This document shows positions 16,066-25,147 of a stretch of DNA of 64,000 bases, piece after piece. The position numbers and the translations under genes are program-made. The notes below the pieces were generated by a model that worked only from the letters and a program-made list of their open reading frames with translations, did not search any database and was not told the origin of the DNA. Numbering within the stretch: position 1 is the first letter of the stretch; the number at the start of each line of letters is the position of its first letter. Source of the stretch: Paenibacillus lutrae (GTDB taxonomy: Bacteria; Bacillota; Bacilli; Paenibacillales; NBRC-103111); contig NZ_RHLK01000002.1 of NCBI RefSeq assembly GCF_009757775.1, positions 564,113 to 628,112 of the forward strand, read 5' to 3'.

Positions 16066-17997
16066 ATGCGGGACGGCTACTATTTGTCCGCTTATTTGCA
16101 TATAGATCCGCTGGATCACATGCTTGGCACCATTATCCGGCACGATCAGAACGCTTCGCTGTTTCACAAATCCGGCAGTGAGGTGCGGCTGGTCCGCATG
16201 TGGGAGCTGGAGAGAGTGACCGGCATCAAAGAGCATTACGTATCGTTTTACAGTGTGGAACAGGCGCAAGAGGTCCTGAACAAACTTCTGGGGGCTCTTG
16301 GCCTGTCGCTTGACGACATGGTTGAAATCTGGGGGACACCCGGCCTGCAGACGACAGAGGACTATCACTGCGCCGAGCTCTACAGTTCCTTGTCCTATCA
16401 CAGTATTTCTCATTTATTCTCGGCTATGATGATGGATTCGCAGGTGTTCTATAACGGGAATATTCTGGGACTGGCCGTGGACGGGGGGCCGGACGGAATC
16501 GTGGACCGGAGGGAACGATCGGAGAAATGCTTTTTTGCGGGCGGCTACGCGCGGCAGGGGAAGCTGGATCTATTTGCCGTAGAGTCTCCGGGGATGTTGT
16601 GGGGATGGGCCAAGTTTTATTTCAAAATGCGTGAAGGCACGCTGATGGCGCTTGCTTCGGCAAGCACCAGTACGATCCTGTGGGAAGCGGGGGGGACGCT
16701 GCCTGTGCTGGACGGACGTCACGATATTTGGGAATCCGCGTATATCCGGGACCTCGTCGATCAGGTGAACAACTTGACGGACCAGGATGCAGGGACATTA
16801 TTCAGCGGTTTTGATCCCCGGTTTACCGAGCGGGAGAACAAGATCAGCATGATCATGAAGCAGGTTCAGCAGGCATCCATAAAAATCATGGATACCAACA
16901 TCGAACGCATTCTTCATGATTATAAGATTGATCCCGGGGAAACCTGCCTGGCTATGGCCGGAGGATATACCTTGAACTGCCCGACGAACAGCCATCTTAT
17001 GAGAAAATACGGATTCCGGAGCTTTATGGCTCCTCCGTGCGTGGGCGATTCGGGTCTTTCTCTGGGTATGGGACTCTACGCTTTCCATAAAAAGCTGCAG
17101 GGCGGAGCGTTCCGCTTTGCCCTCCCGCATGCCTATTTCGGGGAACCCGACACGACTCTGCACAGCATCCTCACAGGAGGAGAATATGCTTCCTTTATCC
17201 GGAGCACGGCCCCGCTTGACTGCTCGCAAGCGGCTCGTGACATTCAAGAAGGGCCTATCGTCTGGTTCGATGGCGAAGCGGAAATCGGTCCGCGCGCACT
17301 GGGTCACCGGTCGCTGATTGCCGATCCGCGTCATGAAAGCTCCAAGAAGCGGATCAACGAAATAAAGGAGCGGCAGTGGTGGAGACCCGTTGCGCCGATC
17401 ATTCTGGAGGAAGAGACGGGCTTATGGTTCGATACCTGTTATCCTTCCCGCTTTATGCTGCATACCTTCCAGGCCCGGGCGGAGAAGGCGCATCTGATCC
17501 CGTCCGTGCTTCATCTGGACGGAAGCGCGCGGGTCCAGAGCCTCGGGCGGGAGGAGAATCCCGTGTTATACCGTATTCTGTCTGAATTTTACGAGCAGAC
17601 CGGCGTACCCATTGTGGGCAATACTTCTTTGAATGACCGGGGAGAACCGATCATCCATACGGTTCATGAGGCGTTCAACTTCGCTTTGCGCAAGGGATTA
17701 CGTATTCTCTATGTGAATGGGATAAGGATTGAGCTTCACAATCATCAGGCGTACGCCGTAACCGCGCCGCATCCCAGGAGTATTTCGATGCAGATACTGG
17801 ATGAGGAAGCCCGGCTAGATGCCTGGAACAGACTGAACCCATGCGGCATTCCTCAAGATGTGCTCTATCATTACCGCGATCCTAACGAAAGTGAGCCGGC
17901 GGGCTCATTCGATCTGACGAACCCGCAGGATGCGGAGCGGCTCTGCAGAGAAGTCCGTGCAGTCCAGCGGCATAAGAAGCTGTTCAGAACCATTTAG
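16066..17997 (+). CDS. NodU/TobZ-family O-carbamoyltransferase (type B)
   Basis: This 643-residue member of a second subtype begins MRDGYYLSAYLHIDPLDH. The canonical HHLAHA is replaced by YHSISHLFSAMM near residue 117, keeping the spaced histidines. The core motifs are GGYTLNCPTNSHLM near 302 and PPCVGDSGLSLGMGLY. The carbamoyl-phosphate region is FDGEAEIGPRALGHRSLIADPR near 402, followed by WWRPVAPIILEE and NTSLNDRGEPII. The subtype is shared with the protein at 23171. It probably carbamoylates a different position or sugar from type A. It starts 1 bp after gmhA, so coexpression is certain. Confidence 0.88.
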   Translation: MRDGYYLSAYLHIDPLDHMLGTIIRHDQNASLFHKSGSEVRLVRMWELERVTGIKEHYVSFYSVEQAQEVLNKLLGALGLSLDDMVEIWGTPGLQTTEDYHCAELYSSLSYHSISHLFSAMMMDSQVFYNGNILGLAVDGGPDGIVDRRERSEKCFFAGGYARQGKLDLFAVESPGMLWGWAKFYFKMREGTLMALASASTSTILWEAGGTLPVLDGRHDIWESAYIRDLVDQVNNLTDQDAGTLFSGFDPRFTERENKISMIMKQVQQASIKIMDTNIERILHDYKIDPGETCLAMAGGYTLNCPTNSHLMRKYGFRSFMAPPCVGDSGLSLGMGLYAFHKKLQGGAFRFALPHAYFGEPDTTLHSILTGGEYASFIRSTAPLDCSQAARDIQEGPIVWFDGEAEIGPRALGHRSLIADPRHESSKKRINEIKERQWWRPVAPIILEEETGLWFDTCYPSRFMLHTFQARAEKAHLIPSVLHLDGSARVQSLGREENPVLYRILSEFYEQTGVPIVGNTSLNDRGEPIIHTVHEAFNFALRKGLRILYVNGIRIELHNHQAYAVTAPHPRSISMQILDEEARLDAWNRLNPCGIPQDVLYHYRDPNESEPAGSFDLTNPQDAERLCREVRAVQRHKKLFRTI

Positions 17998-18024
17998 GGC
18001 AGCAATAAAAGGGTGTGGTGGAGA

Positions 18025-19887
18025 TTGTTCATATTAGGCTTGGGAGGTTCCATTCATGATTTCTCCGCCTGCCTCCTCCAGGAGGGAGAAATAGTCTGCG
18101 CGATTGAGGAGGAACGCTTATCCCGCCATAAGCAGGCATTCGTCGATGCTTCGACGTTCCGCTGCAAAGCGGCCCGTTACTGTCTGGAGACAGCGGGAAT
18201 CACGGAGAAAGACGTGGGCCTGATTATCGGAGGAGACAATATCGAAAGCCGCTACTATGCCAAATTCGGGCCGCGAATCCGCTTGATGAATCATCACTTG
18301 GCTCATGCCGCCAGTTCTTTTTATCCCTCTCCTTTTACAGAAGCGGCCGTTCTGGTTGCGGATGGCAGAGGGAGCTATTTGGACAAGCCCGGCAAGATTG
18401 TGGAAACGGTCACTTATTACACGGCACAAGGGACGTCCATCCGGGAAATACAGAAACGGCAAGGGCTGGAAAGTGCCGATTTCCGCAACGTTTCCAATTC
18501 AATCGGCCTTTTCTATCTGGCGGTGACCGAAGAGTTGGGTTTCGGGCCGATGCATGATGACAAAACAATGGCGCTGGCAGCTTACGGGACAGACCGTTAC
18601 GTCGAGGCTTTCCGCGCGTTCTATTCCATGGACGACGAGGGGGGATTCAAGCAGACACTCGGGCAGCTGGAACGGCAGCGGGAATATATCCGCGCCGAGC
18701 TGAATGGGGCAGCACGCGAGGCAGCAGATTCAAGCGGGGGTTATGCTGCTAAAGCCGATCTGGCTTATGCCGCGCAATATCATCTGGAGGAAGTTCTTAT
18801 CCGGGCCTGCCGATATTTGTATGCGGCAAGCGGCTGCGAGAATCTGTGTCTCGCCGGGGGAGTTTTCTCAAACCGTAAGGCTGTCAGCAGGCTGCTTAAG
18901 GAAATTCCATTCAAGCGGATGTATATTCCGCCTACTCCGGGAGATGCAGGGACAGCCATCGGCAGCGCCTTGTACGCGCACTATGTACTCGGCGGGCATA
19001 CTCGCCGTGTACCGCCCATGCCGCCGGTGCCATCCGTGCCGCCCGCAACAACCGTACCAACCGTACCAACCGTACCGCCCGAGTCACCCGTACTGCCCGC
19101 ACCATCCGTACCGCCTGCACCATCCGTACCGCTCGCACCATCCGTACCGCCTGCACCATCCGTACCATCCGTACCGCCCGAGTCACCCGTACCGCCTGCA
19201 CCAACCGCCCCATCCGTACCAACCGAACCGTCCGCACCATCCGTACCGTCATCTCGCGATTCGCCCTATTTGGGCAGGGACTACGGGGAAGAAGATTACG
19301 CAAGGGCGGTCCGCACCTACCGGGAACAGCTGGAAGAGATTCCCGCCGCCGGCAATCCGAACCGTGCAGTGGCCGAGCTGCTGGTTGAGGGGCGCATCGT
19401 CGGCGTGTTCCGCGGCCGCTCCGAGTTCGGATCGCAGTCGCTCGGCAACCGCAGCATTGTGGCGGATGCCCGCAGCGCCCGGATGAAAGAGCGGCTTGAT
19501 GCGGCCAAGGGGCGAGAAGCCTTCCGCCCTCTTAGCGCTGCAGCGCTGGCGGGAGACCCTTGGCTGTCCGCAGATCCGGGAATGGCTGTCCCCTATGGCT
19601 GCCGGATTCCCCGGCAGATCAAAGGCGAGCGCATCAGCTGCGTCCCGGCGATTCTCCAGGCGGACGGAACCGCCGATGTCCAGGCTGTAACGGCCGGTCT
19701 CAGCACGGGGCTGACCTCGCTGCTGGAGGCATACAGGCGTCTTGCGGATTCATCTCTGCTGGTGAATACGTCCTTCAATGCGGATGGTGAGCCGATGGTG
19801 GAAACGCCCGAAGAAGCGATCCGGTGCTTTTTGAAGCTCGGACTGGATTATCTTGTGCTGGATAACCGGCTGTTTACAAAACGCTGA
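18025..19887 (+). CDS. Divergent NodU/TobZ-family carbamoyltransferase (type A) with Pro-Val repeat insertion
   Basis: I favour the TTG at 18025 over the GTG at 18013: the purine-rich GGTGGAG lies just ahead, and the protein then starts MFILGLGGSIHDFSACL, matching its paralogue. The first two thirds are normal (NHHLAHAASSFYPSP, AGGVFSN). A Pro/Val/Ser-rich insert of about 80 residues (19009-19248) follows. The carbamoyl-phosphate domain is eroded: GRSEFGSQSLGNRSIVADAR replaces GPRALG...ADPR, and FRPLSAAAL replaces FRPFAPAVL. Loss of the GPRALG Arg suggests weak or no carbamoyl-phosphate binding, so it may be inactive, a partner subunit or neofunctionalised. Confidence 0.82.
   Translation: MFILGLGGSIHDFSACLLQEGEIVCAIEEERLSRHKQAFVDASTFRCKAARYCLETAGITEKDVGLIIGGDNIESRYYAKFGPRIRLMNHHLAHAASSFYPSPFTEAAVLVADGRGSYLDKPGKIVETVTYYTAQGTSIREIQKRQGLESADFRNVSNSIGLFYLAVTEELGFGPMHDDKTMALAAYGTDRYVEAFRAFYSMDDEGGFKQTLGQLERQREYIRAELNGAAREAADSSGGYAAKADLAYAAQYHLEEVLIRACRYLYAASGCENLCLAGGVFSNRKAVSRLLKEIPFKRMYIPPTPGDAGTAIGSALYAHYVLGGHTRRVPPMPPVPSVPPATTVPTVPTVPPESPVLPAPSVPPAPSVPLAPSVPPAPSVPSVPPESPVPPAPTAPSVPTEPSAPSVPSSRDSPYLGRDYGEEDYARAVRTYREQLEEIPAAGNPNRAVAELLVEGRIVGVFRGRSEFGSQSLGNRSIVADARSARMKERLDAAKGREAFRPLSAAALAGDPWLSADPGMAVPYGCRIPRQIKGERISCVPAILQADGTADVQAVTAGLSTGLTSLLEAYRRLADSSLLVNTSFNADGEPMVETPEEAIRCFLKLGLDYLVLDNRLFTKR
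19009..19248 (+). repeat. Coding tandem repeat of Pro-Val/Pro-Ala-Pro-Ser units
   Basis: About 240 bp is built from degenerate 9- and 18-bp units (for example gtaccgcctgcaccatcc), encoding PPAPSV/PPESPV-like peptides. The insert falls at the boundary between the Kae1-like and carbamoyl-phosphate domains of the 18025 protein, where the other three carbamoyltransferases have only a short connection. Confidence 0.93.
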
Positions 19888-19899
19888 GGAGGAACCGTT

Positions 19900-21006
19900 A
19901 TGAGATACCTGGACGAAGAGAGGCTCCGCGAGTTTCGCCGGTTTTACGAAGAGCTGGATGAGCGTGAGAACGTATTTTATTTATTTTTCACAACAGGACT
20001 GCTGCACTGGGTATGTAAATCGCTCCAGTTTGTGCCCGCCTCCATTCCGGTTGTGCTGATCGGCTCGGGGCTTTCACGGGAGGAACGGGAATGGGTGGAC
20101 GAGTCTCTCGGCCGTCCTTTCTTCTGTTTTCCCGAAAACGTAGATGAGGGAATTGTCTGGGACTACCTTTTTGCGGTCAACACATCTGATTTCGGCTGGC
20201 TCGATATTGACTGTTTTGTGCTGAACCCGGACATCTTCGATGAAATGGCGGAGATCCGAAAATCCGACTCGATGAACTGCATCTGGTCTTATGATTACGG
20301 TTTGCGAACGGAACCCCGCTCACGATTTTCTTTTCCGGTCGTCCGGACATTTTTCCTGTTCGTGAACCAGCATGTGATTCAGCGGTTGAACCGTACACGG
20401 CAGTTCTGGTCTCCGCGTCCGTTTCTGTGGGAAGAAGCCCCGGCCTCCTCTTCTTTCAAAAGGTACTCGACCTTCCACCTTCTGCCGGAAGCCCACAAAG
20501 AAAACCTGGCCCGGATTCTGCCTATGGATTCTTGTGGAAATGCCATTTTCCCGGTCCAGGAAATCAAGAAAGACGGGGTAGTGACCCGCCATCTCGATAC
20601 GATGGTGCTCTACCAGCTGCTGGCTCATGAAGCCGGGTACCGCTTACGCCAGGTAAGACGGCTGGATGAGAACGGAACGGCAATGACCGATGAAGTCATT
20701 CATGTCGGCTCTATCTCCTACTACCGTTCCTTCGGGAATCCGGATTACGAGACCGTGAACGAAGAGGAGCGCAGCAAATACCGGGAAATCTATGAAAGGG
20801 TTCTACTTCTTGACTATCTGATTGCCGGTCAATTTCAACAAGAGCTGCCAAAGTCCTATTCTGTTTATAAAAGAATGCTGGAAAGAGAGATCAGGCAGAT
20901 AGGCAAGCCGCTGGAAGGGGTGCTTGAGGAGGCGGTGTCGAGGATGACCGATGAGGGATTAAGCCGGGAATCGGCTCTGCGAATATGCAGCGGTGGCCGG
21001 CCATGA
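19900..21006 (+). CDS. Putative GT-A-type glycosyltransferase (unclassified)
   Basis: The 368-residue soluble protein has DFGWLDIDCFVLNPDIF at about residue 97, with Asp102-x-Asp104 placed after a strand as in the metal-binding DxD motif of GT-A glycosyltransferases. TRHLDTMVLYQLLAHEAGY around 230 could be the acceptor-side region. I do not recognise a named family. It lies 12 bp after a carbamoyltransferase and its stop overlaps the epimerase start (ATGA at 21003), so it acts within the sugar block. A glycosyltransferase role is inference from one motif and context. Confidence 0.5.
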   Translation: MRYLDEERLREFRRFYEELDERENVFYLFFTTGLLHWVCKSLQFVPASIPVVLIGSGLSREEREWVDESLGRPFFCFPENVDEGIVWDYLFAVNTSDFGWLDIDCFVLNPDIFDEMAEIRKSDSMNCIWSYDYGLRTEPRSRFSFPVVRTFFLFVNQHVIQRLNRTRQFWSPRPFLWEEAPASSSFKRYSTFHLLPEAHKENLARILPMDSCGNAIFPVQEIKKDGVVTRHLDTMVLYQLLAHEAGYRLRQVRRLDENGTAMTDEVIHVGSISYYRSFGNPDYETVNEEERSKYREIYERVLLLDYLIAGQFQQELPKSYSVYKRMLEREIRQIGKPLEGVLEEAVSRMTDEGLSRESALRICSGGRP

Positions 21007-21953
21007 CAAGTCCCCTTCGTACCGTTCTTGTTACGGGAGCGGGAGGCTATATCGGATGTGTACTGGTGCCGGAGCTGATCAGACGGGGGTATGAGGTCCG
21101 GGCGCTGGATAAGTATACCCGTTCCAGCGGAGCCGCTTATATCCATCCGAATCTTACCCGCATTTATGCGGATACCCGCACCTGGGGAGGCGAAGGACTG
21201 GAGGGCGCCGATGCCGTCATAGACCTGGCGGCTATTTCGCATGACCGAAGAGGAGAGGTTACTCCGCACGAGACGCTGGATATCAACCAGTTCGCACGCC
21301 ACCGCACCGCCGTCAAGGCTAGAGAATCGGGCGTCCGGCGTTATCTTCTGATGTCCACTTGCGGCGTATACGGGCTTCGGGATTCAAGCTGCATGGCAAG
21401 CGAAGAATCCGATATAGCGCCCGTGACGACTTACGCCAGAGCCGCTGGCCAGTCAGAGCGCGACATTCTGCGGATGAATAGCGCCTCATTCGAGGTGGCA
21501 GCGGTCCGTCCGGCAATTCTGTACGGGTATTCTCCACGGATGCGCTTTGATCTGGCGGTGAATGCCATGGTACTCGCCGCCTGGCGGGAAGGTGTCATCC
21601 GGGTTGCCGGAACAGGCGGACAATGGAGGCCGTTTGTCCACATCACGGACGCCGTCGAAGCTTTCTGCCGGCTGCTGGATGCTCCCGCCGACCAGGTGGC
21701 GGGCGAGATTTTCAACATTGGCTCCAATGAGGGGAATATCCGGATCCGCGCTCTAGCCCAGCTTATTGCGGACACTCTTCCTGTTCCGGTGCAAATCATC
21801 ACAGATGGCGCTGAAGATAGCCGTTCTTACCGGATTGACTTCACGAAGATACAAGACCGGCTCGGGTGGCAGGCCGTGCACGGGCTCAGGCAAGGTATTG
21901 CCGAAATATACGGACAACTGGAACGAGGCGTGATTCTGCCGGATCTTAAATAA
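21003..21953 (+). CDS. Extended-SDR NAD-dependent epimerase/dehydratase-like protein lacking the catalytic Lys
   Basis: The ATG at 21003 overlaps the previous stop; the frame also has an ATG at 20985. The 316 residues have the NAD-binding VTGAGGYIG at the N-terminus, the Ser/Thr region MSTCGVYG, and VRPAILYGYSPRMRFDLAVNAM typical of nucleotide-sugar epimerases. In the active-site helix the usual YxxxK is Y-A-R-A-A: Tyr is kept but Lys is replaced by Ala. Normal oxidoreductase chemistry is therefore doubtful. It could be the HldD-type step for the heptose nucleotide, a sugar-binding helper, or an enzyme with altered mechanism. It ends the left operon, with a terminator at 22052. Confidence 0.78.
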   Translation: MTSPLRTVLVTGAGGYIGCVLVPELIRRGYEVRALDKYTRSSGAAYIHPNLTRIYADTRTWGGEGLEGADAVIDLAAISHDRRGEVTPHETLDINQFARHRTAVKARESGVRRYLLMSTCGVYGLRDSSCMASEESDIAPVTTYARAAGQSERDILRMNSASFEVAAVRPAILYGYSPRMRFDLAVNAMVLAAWREGVIRVAGTGGQWRPFVHITDAVEAFCRLLDAPADQVAGEIFNIGSNEGNIRIRALAQLIADTLPVPVQIITDGAEDSRSYRIDFTKIQDRLGWQAVHGLRQGIAEIYGQLERGVILPDLK

Positions 21954-22051
21954 GATAGCCGGAGTGAGGAGTGGTTGTTAATCGTTCACGGAGCCACCGG
22001 TGGTTGAACGATCACGAGGCTTACAACGAAGCTTGCCGCTGGCAAACGCAG

Positions 22052-22096
22052 AAAGACCTTCAGCAGCACCCTGACGGGTAGGGCTGAAGGTCTTTT
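22052..22096 (+). terminator. Bidirectional Rho-independent terminator between convergent operons
   Basis: An 11-bp perfect stem (AGACCTTCAGC / GCTGAAGGTCT) has an A-run before it and a T-run after it. It can stop both the + strand operon ending at 21953 and the - strand PhyH gene ending at 22180. Confidence 0.88.
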
Positions 22097-22179
22097 CTGT
22101 GTGCCCGCTCGGCTTGCGGGGCCGGCACCGAGAATCCGGCGCAGTCCAGACCGGGACGCGTGCGCCTGCGGTTATGGCG

Positions 22180-22977
22180 TTATACCCTGCTGTAAGCCAG
22201 CGGGTTATAGGGACTTGCCGCCTTCTCGCCGATCTGCTGGCCGCCGAAATACTGGCTGAGGTGAGCCGACGGGTCCGTCCCGAATGGATTGACGATGGAA
22301 GCGCCATCCTCGTAATACATGATGGTCATCGCCTCCCGGGTCTGGGCGGTCTCGTTCGCGGGTGCATCATGAAGCGTCCAGCCGGCATGCAGCGTGATGT
22401 CCCCGAGTGCCACCCCGCCGTAGGTGTGTTCCTTGAGTGCCAGTCTGTAAGCCGTTTTAAGATTCTGCTTGGCGGTTTTGCCCCGGTTATCTAACAAGTG
22501 GGAACCGGACAAAAAGCGGAGCGAACCGGTTGCAGCCGTTACATCCTGGAGAGGAATCCAGGCCGTAATCGAATTGTCCCGGTCAAGCAGCATGTAGTTG
22601 TTATCCTGATGCATGGGGGTGGCTGCTGCTCCGGGCTGCTTGAAGAAAGCGGAGTCCCGGTAAATACGGACTCCGCTGACGCCCATCAGGTCAGCGGAAA
22701 TCTTAGCCAGGCGGCGGGACATAACGAATGCGCTGACCTTGGCGTAGCGCAGGCGCAGGTTGACCGTGCCGTAATCGTCCGGACCGGAAGAAGGAATGTG
22801 ACGGGTCCGGAAATCGCGGACAGCCTCCAGAATGGAGGGGCGGTAAGCAAGCACCTCTTCGGGACGGAATACATCTTTGAGGTAGATGTGGCCGTTTTCT
22901 TGAAAGAAGCGGATCTGCTCGCGGGTCAAAACATATTCCGAGGAAAGATCCGGCAATACATGGTTATCGAGTTCCAA
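22180..22977 (-). CDS. PhyH-family Fe(II)/2-oxoglutarate dioxygenase (clade B, HxD)
   Basis: The 265-residue member of the phytanoyl-CoA dioxygenase family keeps all ligands: His123-Gln-Asp125 (PMHQDN), distal His203 (HAGWTLHDAPAN) and the 2-oxoglutarate Arg214. It also shares RRLAKISADLMGVSGVRIY with the four clade B proteins at 32216-34755. It should hydroxylate or otherwise oxidise an unactivated C-H bond. It is the only biosynthetic gene on the - strand, monocistronic, and divergent from the carbamoyltransferase at 23171. AAGGGGGG precedes its ATG. Confidence 0.87.
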   Translation of the reverse strand: MELDNHVLPDLSSEYVLTREQIRFFQENGHIYLKDVFRPEEVLAYRPSILEAVRDFRTRHIPSSGPDDYGTVNLRLRYAKVSAFVMSRRLAKISADLMGVSGVRIYRDSAFFKQPGAAATPMHQDNNYMLLDRDNSITAWIPLQDVTAATGSLRFLSGSHLLDNRGKTAKQNLKTAYRLALKEHTYGGVALGDITLHAGWTLHDAPANETAQTREAMTIMYYEDGASIVNPFGTDPSAHLSQYFGGQQIGEKAASPYNPLAYSRV

Positions 22978-23010
22978 TTCGGGCCCCCCTTGTAGGACAG
23001 ACTTTTTTCT

Positions 23011-23016
23011 ATTATA
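23011..23016 (-). promoter_or_regulatory. Candidate -10 box for the - strand PhyH gene
   Basis: TATAAT on the - strand lies 34 bp upstream of the PhyH start, giving a short leader. No clear -35 is seen at 17 bp, so an activator may be needed. The 193-bp gap also carries candidate elements for the divergent + strand gene (TTGTCT at 23114, TAGAAT at 23135). Confidence 0.4.
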
Positions 23017-23170
23017 AGACTGCGGTTTCCCGGCGCCTCTTGTTTTTTTGTCTGCTTGAGGCTAGTCGGTTTATCTGCTAAAGAAACCCCGATTAATACG
23101 CAAGAAGCTCAGATTGTCTGCCGGAAGCCGTTGATAGAATGAAAGTAAGTTCAAGTAGAGGGGGGAGAAC

Positions 23171-25129
23171 ATGCAGGACGGATACTACCTTTCGACTTAT
23201 TTGCACATCGGAACTCTCGATTATTTGTACGAAACCTGCATCCGCCATGACCCGAATATGGCCTTGTTTCGCAAAACGGGCAGCCGTATCAAGCTCGTGA
23301 GGTATTGGGAATTAGAGCGGTTTACGGGGATGAAGCAGCACAGGCAGTCTTTCTTCAACCGGGATCATGCGGTGAACGTAATCAATGAATTGCTCCGGCC
23401 GCTGGGATTGACCATGGATGACATGGAGGAAATTTGGGGGACGCCGGGCCTGTCGACATGCGAAGATTATCATTCTCTTGCCGATTATCCGGGACTTGCT
23501 TATCACAGTATTTCTCATTTGTTTTCCGCCGTTATGAGCGACAGCAGGCTGTTCTACGGCGAGAACATCATCGGACTGGCCGTGGACGGGATACCGGACG
23601 ATGTTATCGACCGGGAAGTCGGCAAGAAAAATTTTTTTGCAGGCTGTGTGGTGAGAAGAGGGGAGCTTGAGCTGTTTCCGGTAGAGTCCCCGGGTCCGTT
23701 ATGGGACTGGGCCAGCTCCCGCTTTAAGCTGAGAGAAGGTACGCTGATGGCGCTGGCTTCCGCATGCGGGAGTGAGGCTCCCAAGCAGAATTTGTATCTG
23801 CCGCCGATAACGGACGGTTCTTTTAACATTTGGGAACAAGATTACTTGCGTCCTCTTCTTGAAAGCGTCCATGCCCTTATGGAGAAAGAAAGCGAAGGGA
23901 ATTCCGCCGCTTTAGATCCCCGCTTCACCCGGCAGGAGAATGAAATTTCGATGGTGATGAAGCAGGTTCAAGCCGAGTCCATCTCCATCATGGAGAAGAA
24001 TGTTGAGGCTATACTCGGCCGCTATGGGCTTGCGCCCGGCGACACTTATCTGGCTTTGGCAGGCGGTTATGCGCTGAACTGCCCGACGAACAGCCATTTG
24101 ATGGACAAATACGGCTTTAAAGGCTTCATCGCACCGCCCTGTGTGAATGATTCGGGTCTCTCGCTCGGTATGGGCCTGTATGCGTTCTACCGCAAAATGT
24201 CCCCGCAGCGGCTCCGGTTTCAGCTCGGTCACGCCTATCACGGCAGCAGCGGGAAGACGCTGGAGGAGGTGCTCGGGGCCGGCACTTTCGAGGGCTGTAT
24301 CGGCAAAGTCAGCCCGATCCGGTACAAGCGTGCTGTCGAAGATCTGATCCGCAGTCCGCTGATCTGGTTTGACGGAGCCGCAGAAATCGGCCCCCGGGCT
24401 CTGGGCCACCGCTCTCTGCTCGGAGATCCCAGGCGGCAGAGGACCAAGGATATCCTCAATGACATTAAAAGCAGGGAGTGGTGGCGCCCGGTCGCGCCGA
24501 TCATTCTGGAAGGGCAGACGCAGCGGTGGTTCGGGCAGGATCAGGCCTCTCCGTATATGCTGCATACCTACACCGTTCAGGACGGCATGCGGGAGCTTGT
24601 GCCCGCCGCTCTTCATCTGGACGGAACAGCCAGGGTGCAGACCGTCTCCGGAAGAGGGCCTGCGAAGCGGCTGCATAAACTGCTCCGGCAGTTTCAGGAG
24701 ACAACCGGCGTGCCGATGCTCTGCAACACCTCCCTGAACGATAAGGGCGAACCGATCATCCAGGATGTGGAGGAGGCGCTCCATTTTGCGCTGGTGAAAG
24801 GGATTCCGGTTGCCTATATCGACGGTATGCGTGTGGAGCTGCTCAATCACGACCGCTATAAGTCCCGCTGGGGGAAGCGCCCCTACACACGCTTCATTTC
24901 GTTTGAATTATTCAACGCGCGGGAGAGGCAGGAAATTGCCCGGCTCCACAATCCATGCGGAATCCCGGACGATGTGCTTAAGTTCTACAAGGAAAGAATC
25001 CAGCGCAGCGGGATTACCCGTTATGACATCTCGAATCCGGCGGATGCCAGGCGTCTGACCCGTGAGGTTAATTACATCAGGCAAAGCCGAGGAACACGGA
25101 ATCGTCTGAAGTACAATAATCCCGACTAA
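23171..25129 (+). CDS. NodU/TobZ-family O-carbamoyltransferase (type B)
   Basis: The 652-residue paralogue of the 16066 protein shares the N-terminal MQDGYYLSTYLHIGTLDYLY, YHSISHLFSAVM, GGYALNCPTNSHLM, PPCVNDSGLSLGMGLY, FDGAAEIGPRALGHRSLLGDPR and NTSLNDKGEPII. All residues expected for carbamoyl-phosphate handling are present. It opens the second + strand operon (GAGGGGGGAG before the ATG) and is followed 18 bp later by two PhyH oxygenases. Two type B enzymes in separate operons suggest two carbamoylation sites, possibly created by the adjacent hydroxylases; this is inference. Confidence 0.88.
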   Translation: MQDGYYLSTYLHIGTLDYLYETCIRHDPNMALFRKTGSRIKLVRYWELERFTGMKQHRQSFFNRDHAVNVINELLRPLGLTMDDMEEIWGTPGLSTCEDYHSLADYPGLAYHSISHLFSAVMSDSRLFYGENIIGLAVDGIPDDVIDREVGKKNFFAGCVVRRGELELFPVESPGPLWDWASSRFKLREGTLMALASACGSEAPKQNLYLPPITDGSFNIWEQDYLRPLLESVHALMEKESEGNSAALDPRFTRQENEISMVMKQVQAESISIMEKNVEAILGRYGLAPGDTYLALAGGYALNCPTNSHLMDKYGFKGFIAPPCVNDSGLSLGMGLYAFYRKMSPQRLRFQLGHAYHGSSGKTLEEVLGAGTFEGCIGKVSPIRYKRAVEDLIRSPLIWFDGAAEIGPRALGHRSLLGDPRRQRTKDILNDIKSREWWRPVAPIILEGQTQRWFGQDQASPYMLHTYTVQDGMRELVPAALHLDGTARVQTVSGRGPAKRLHKLLRQFQETTGVPMLCNTSLNDKGEPIIQDVEEALHFALVKGIPVAYIDGMRVELLNHDRYKSRWGKRPYTRFISFELFNARERQEIARLHNPCGIPDDVLKFYKERIQRSGITRYDISNPADARRLTREVNYIRQSRGTRNRLKYNNPD

Positions 25130-25147
25130 AGGAAAGAGGAGGCAATT

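Noticed and set aside
19009-19248. Pro-Val repeat considered as non-coding or CRISPR-like
   Set aside because: The frame of the carbamoyltransferase continues through it without stops and flanking domains are homologous to the paralogues.
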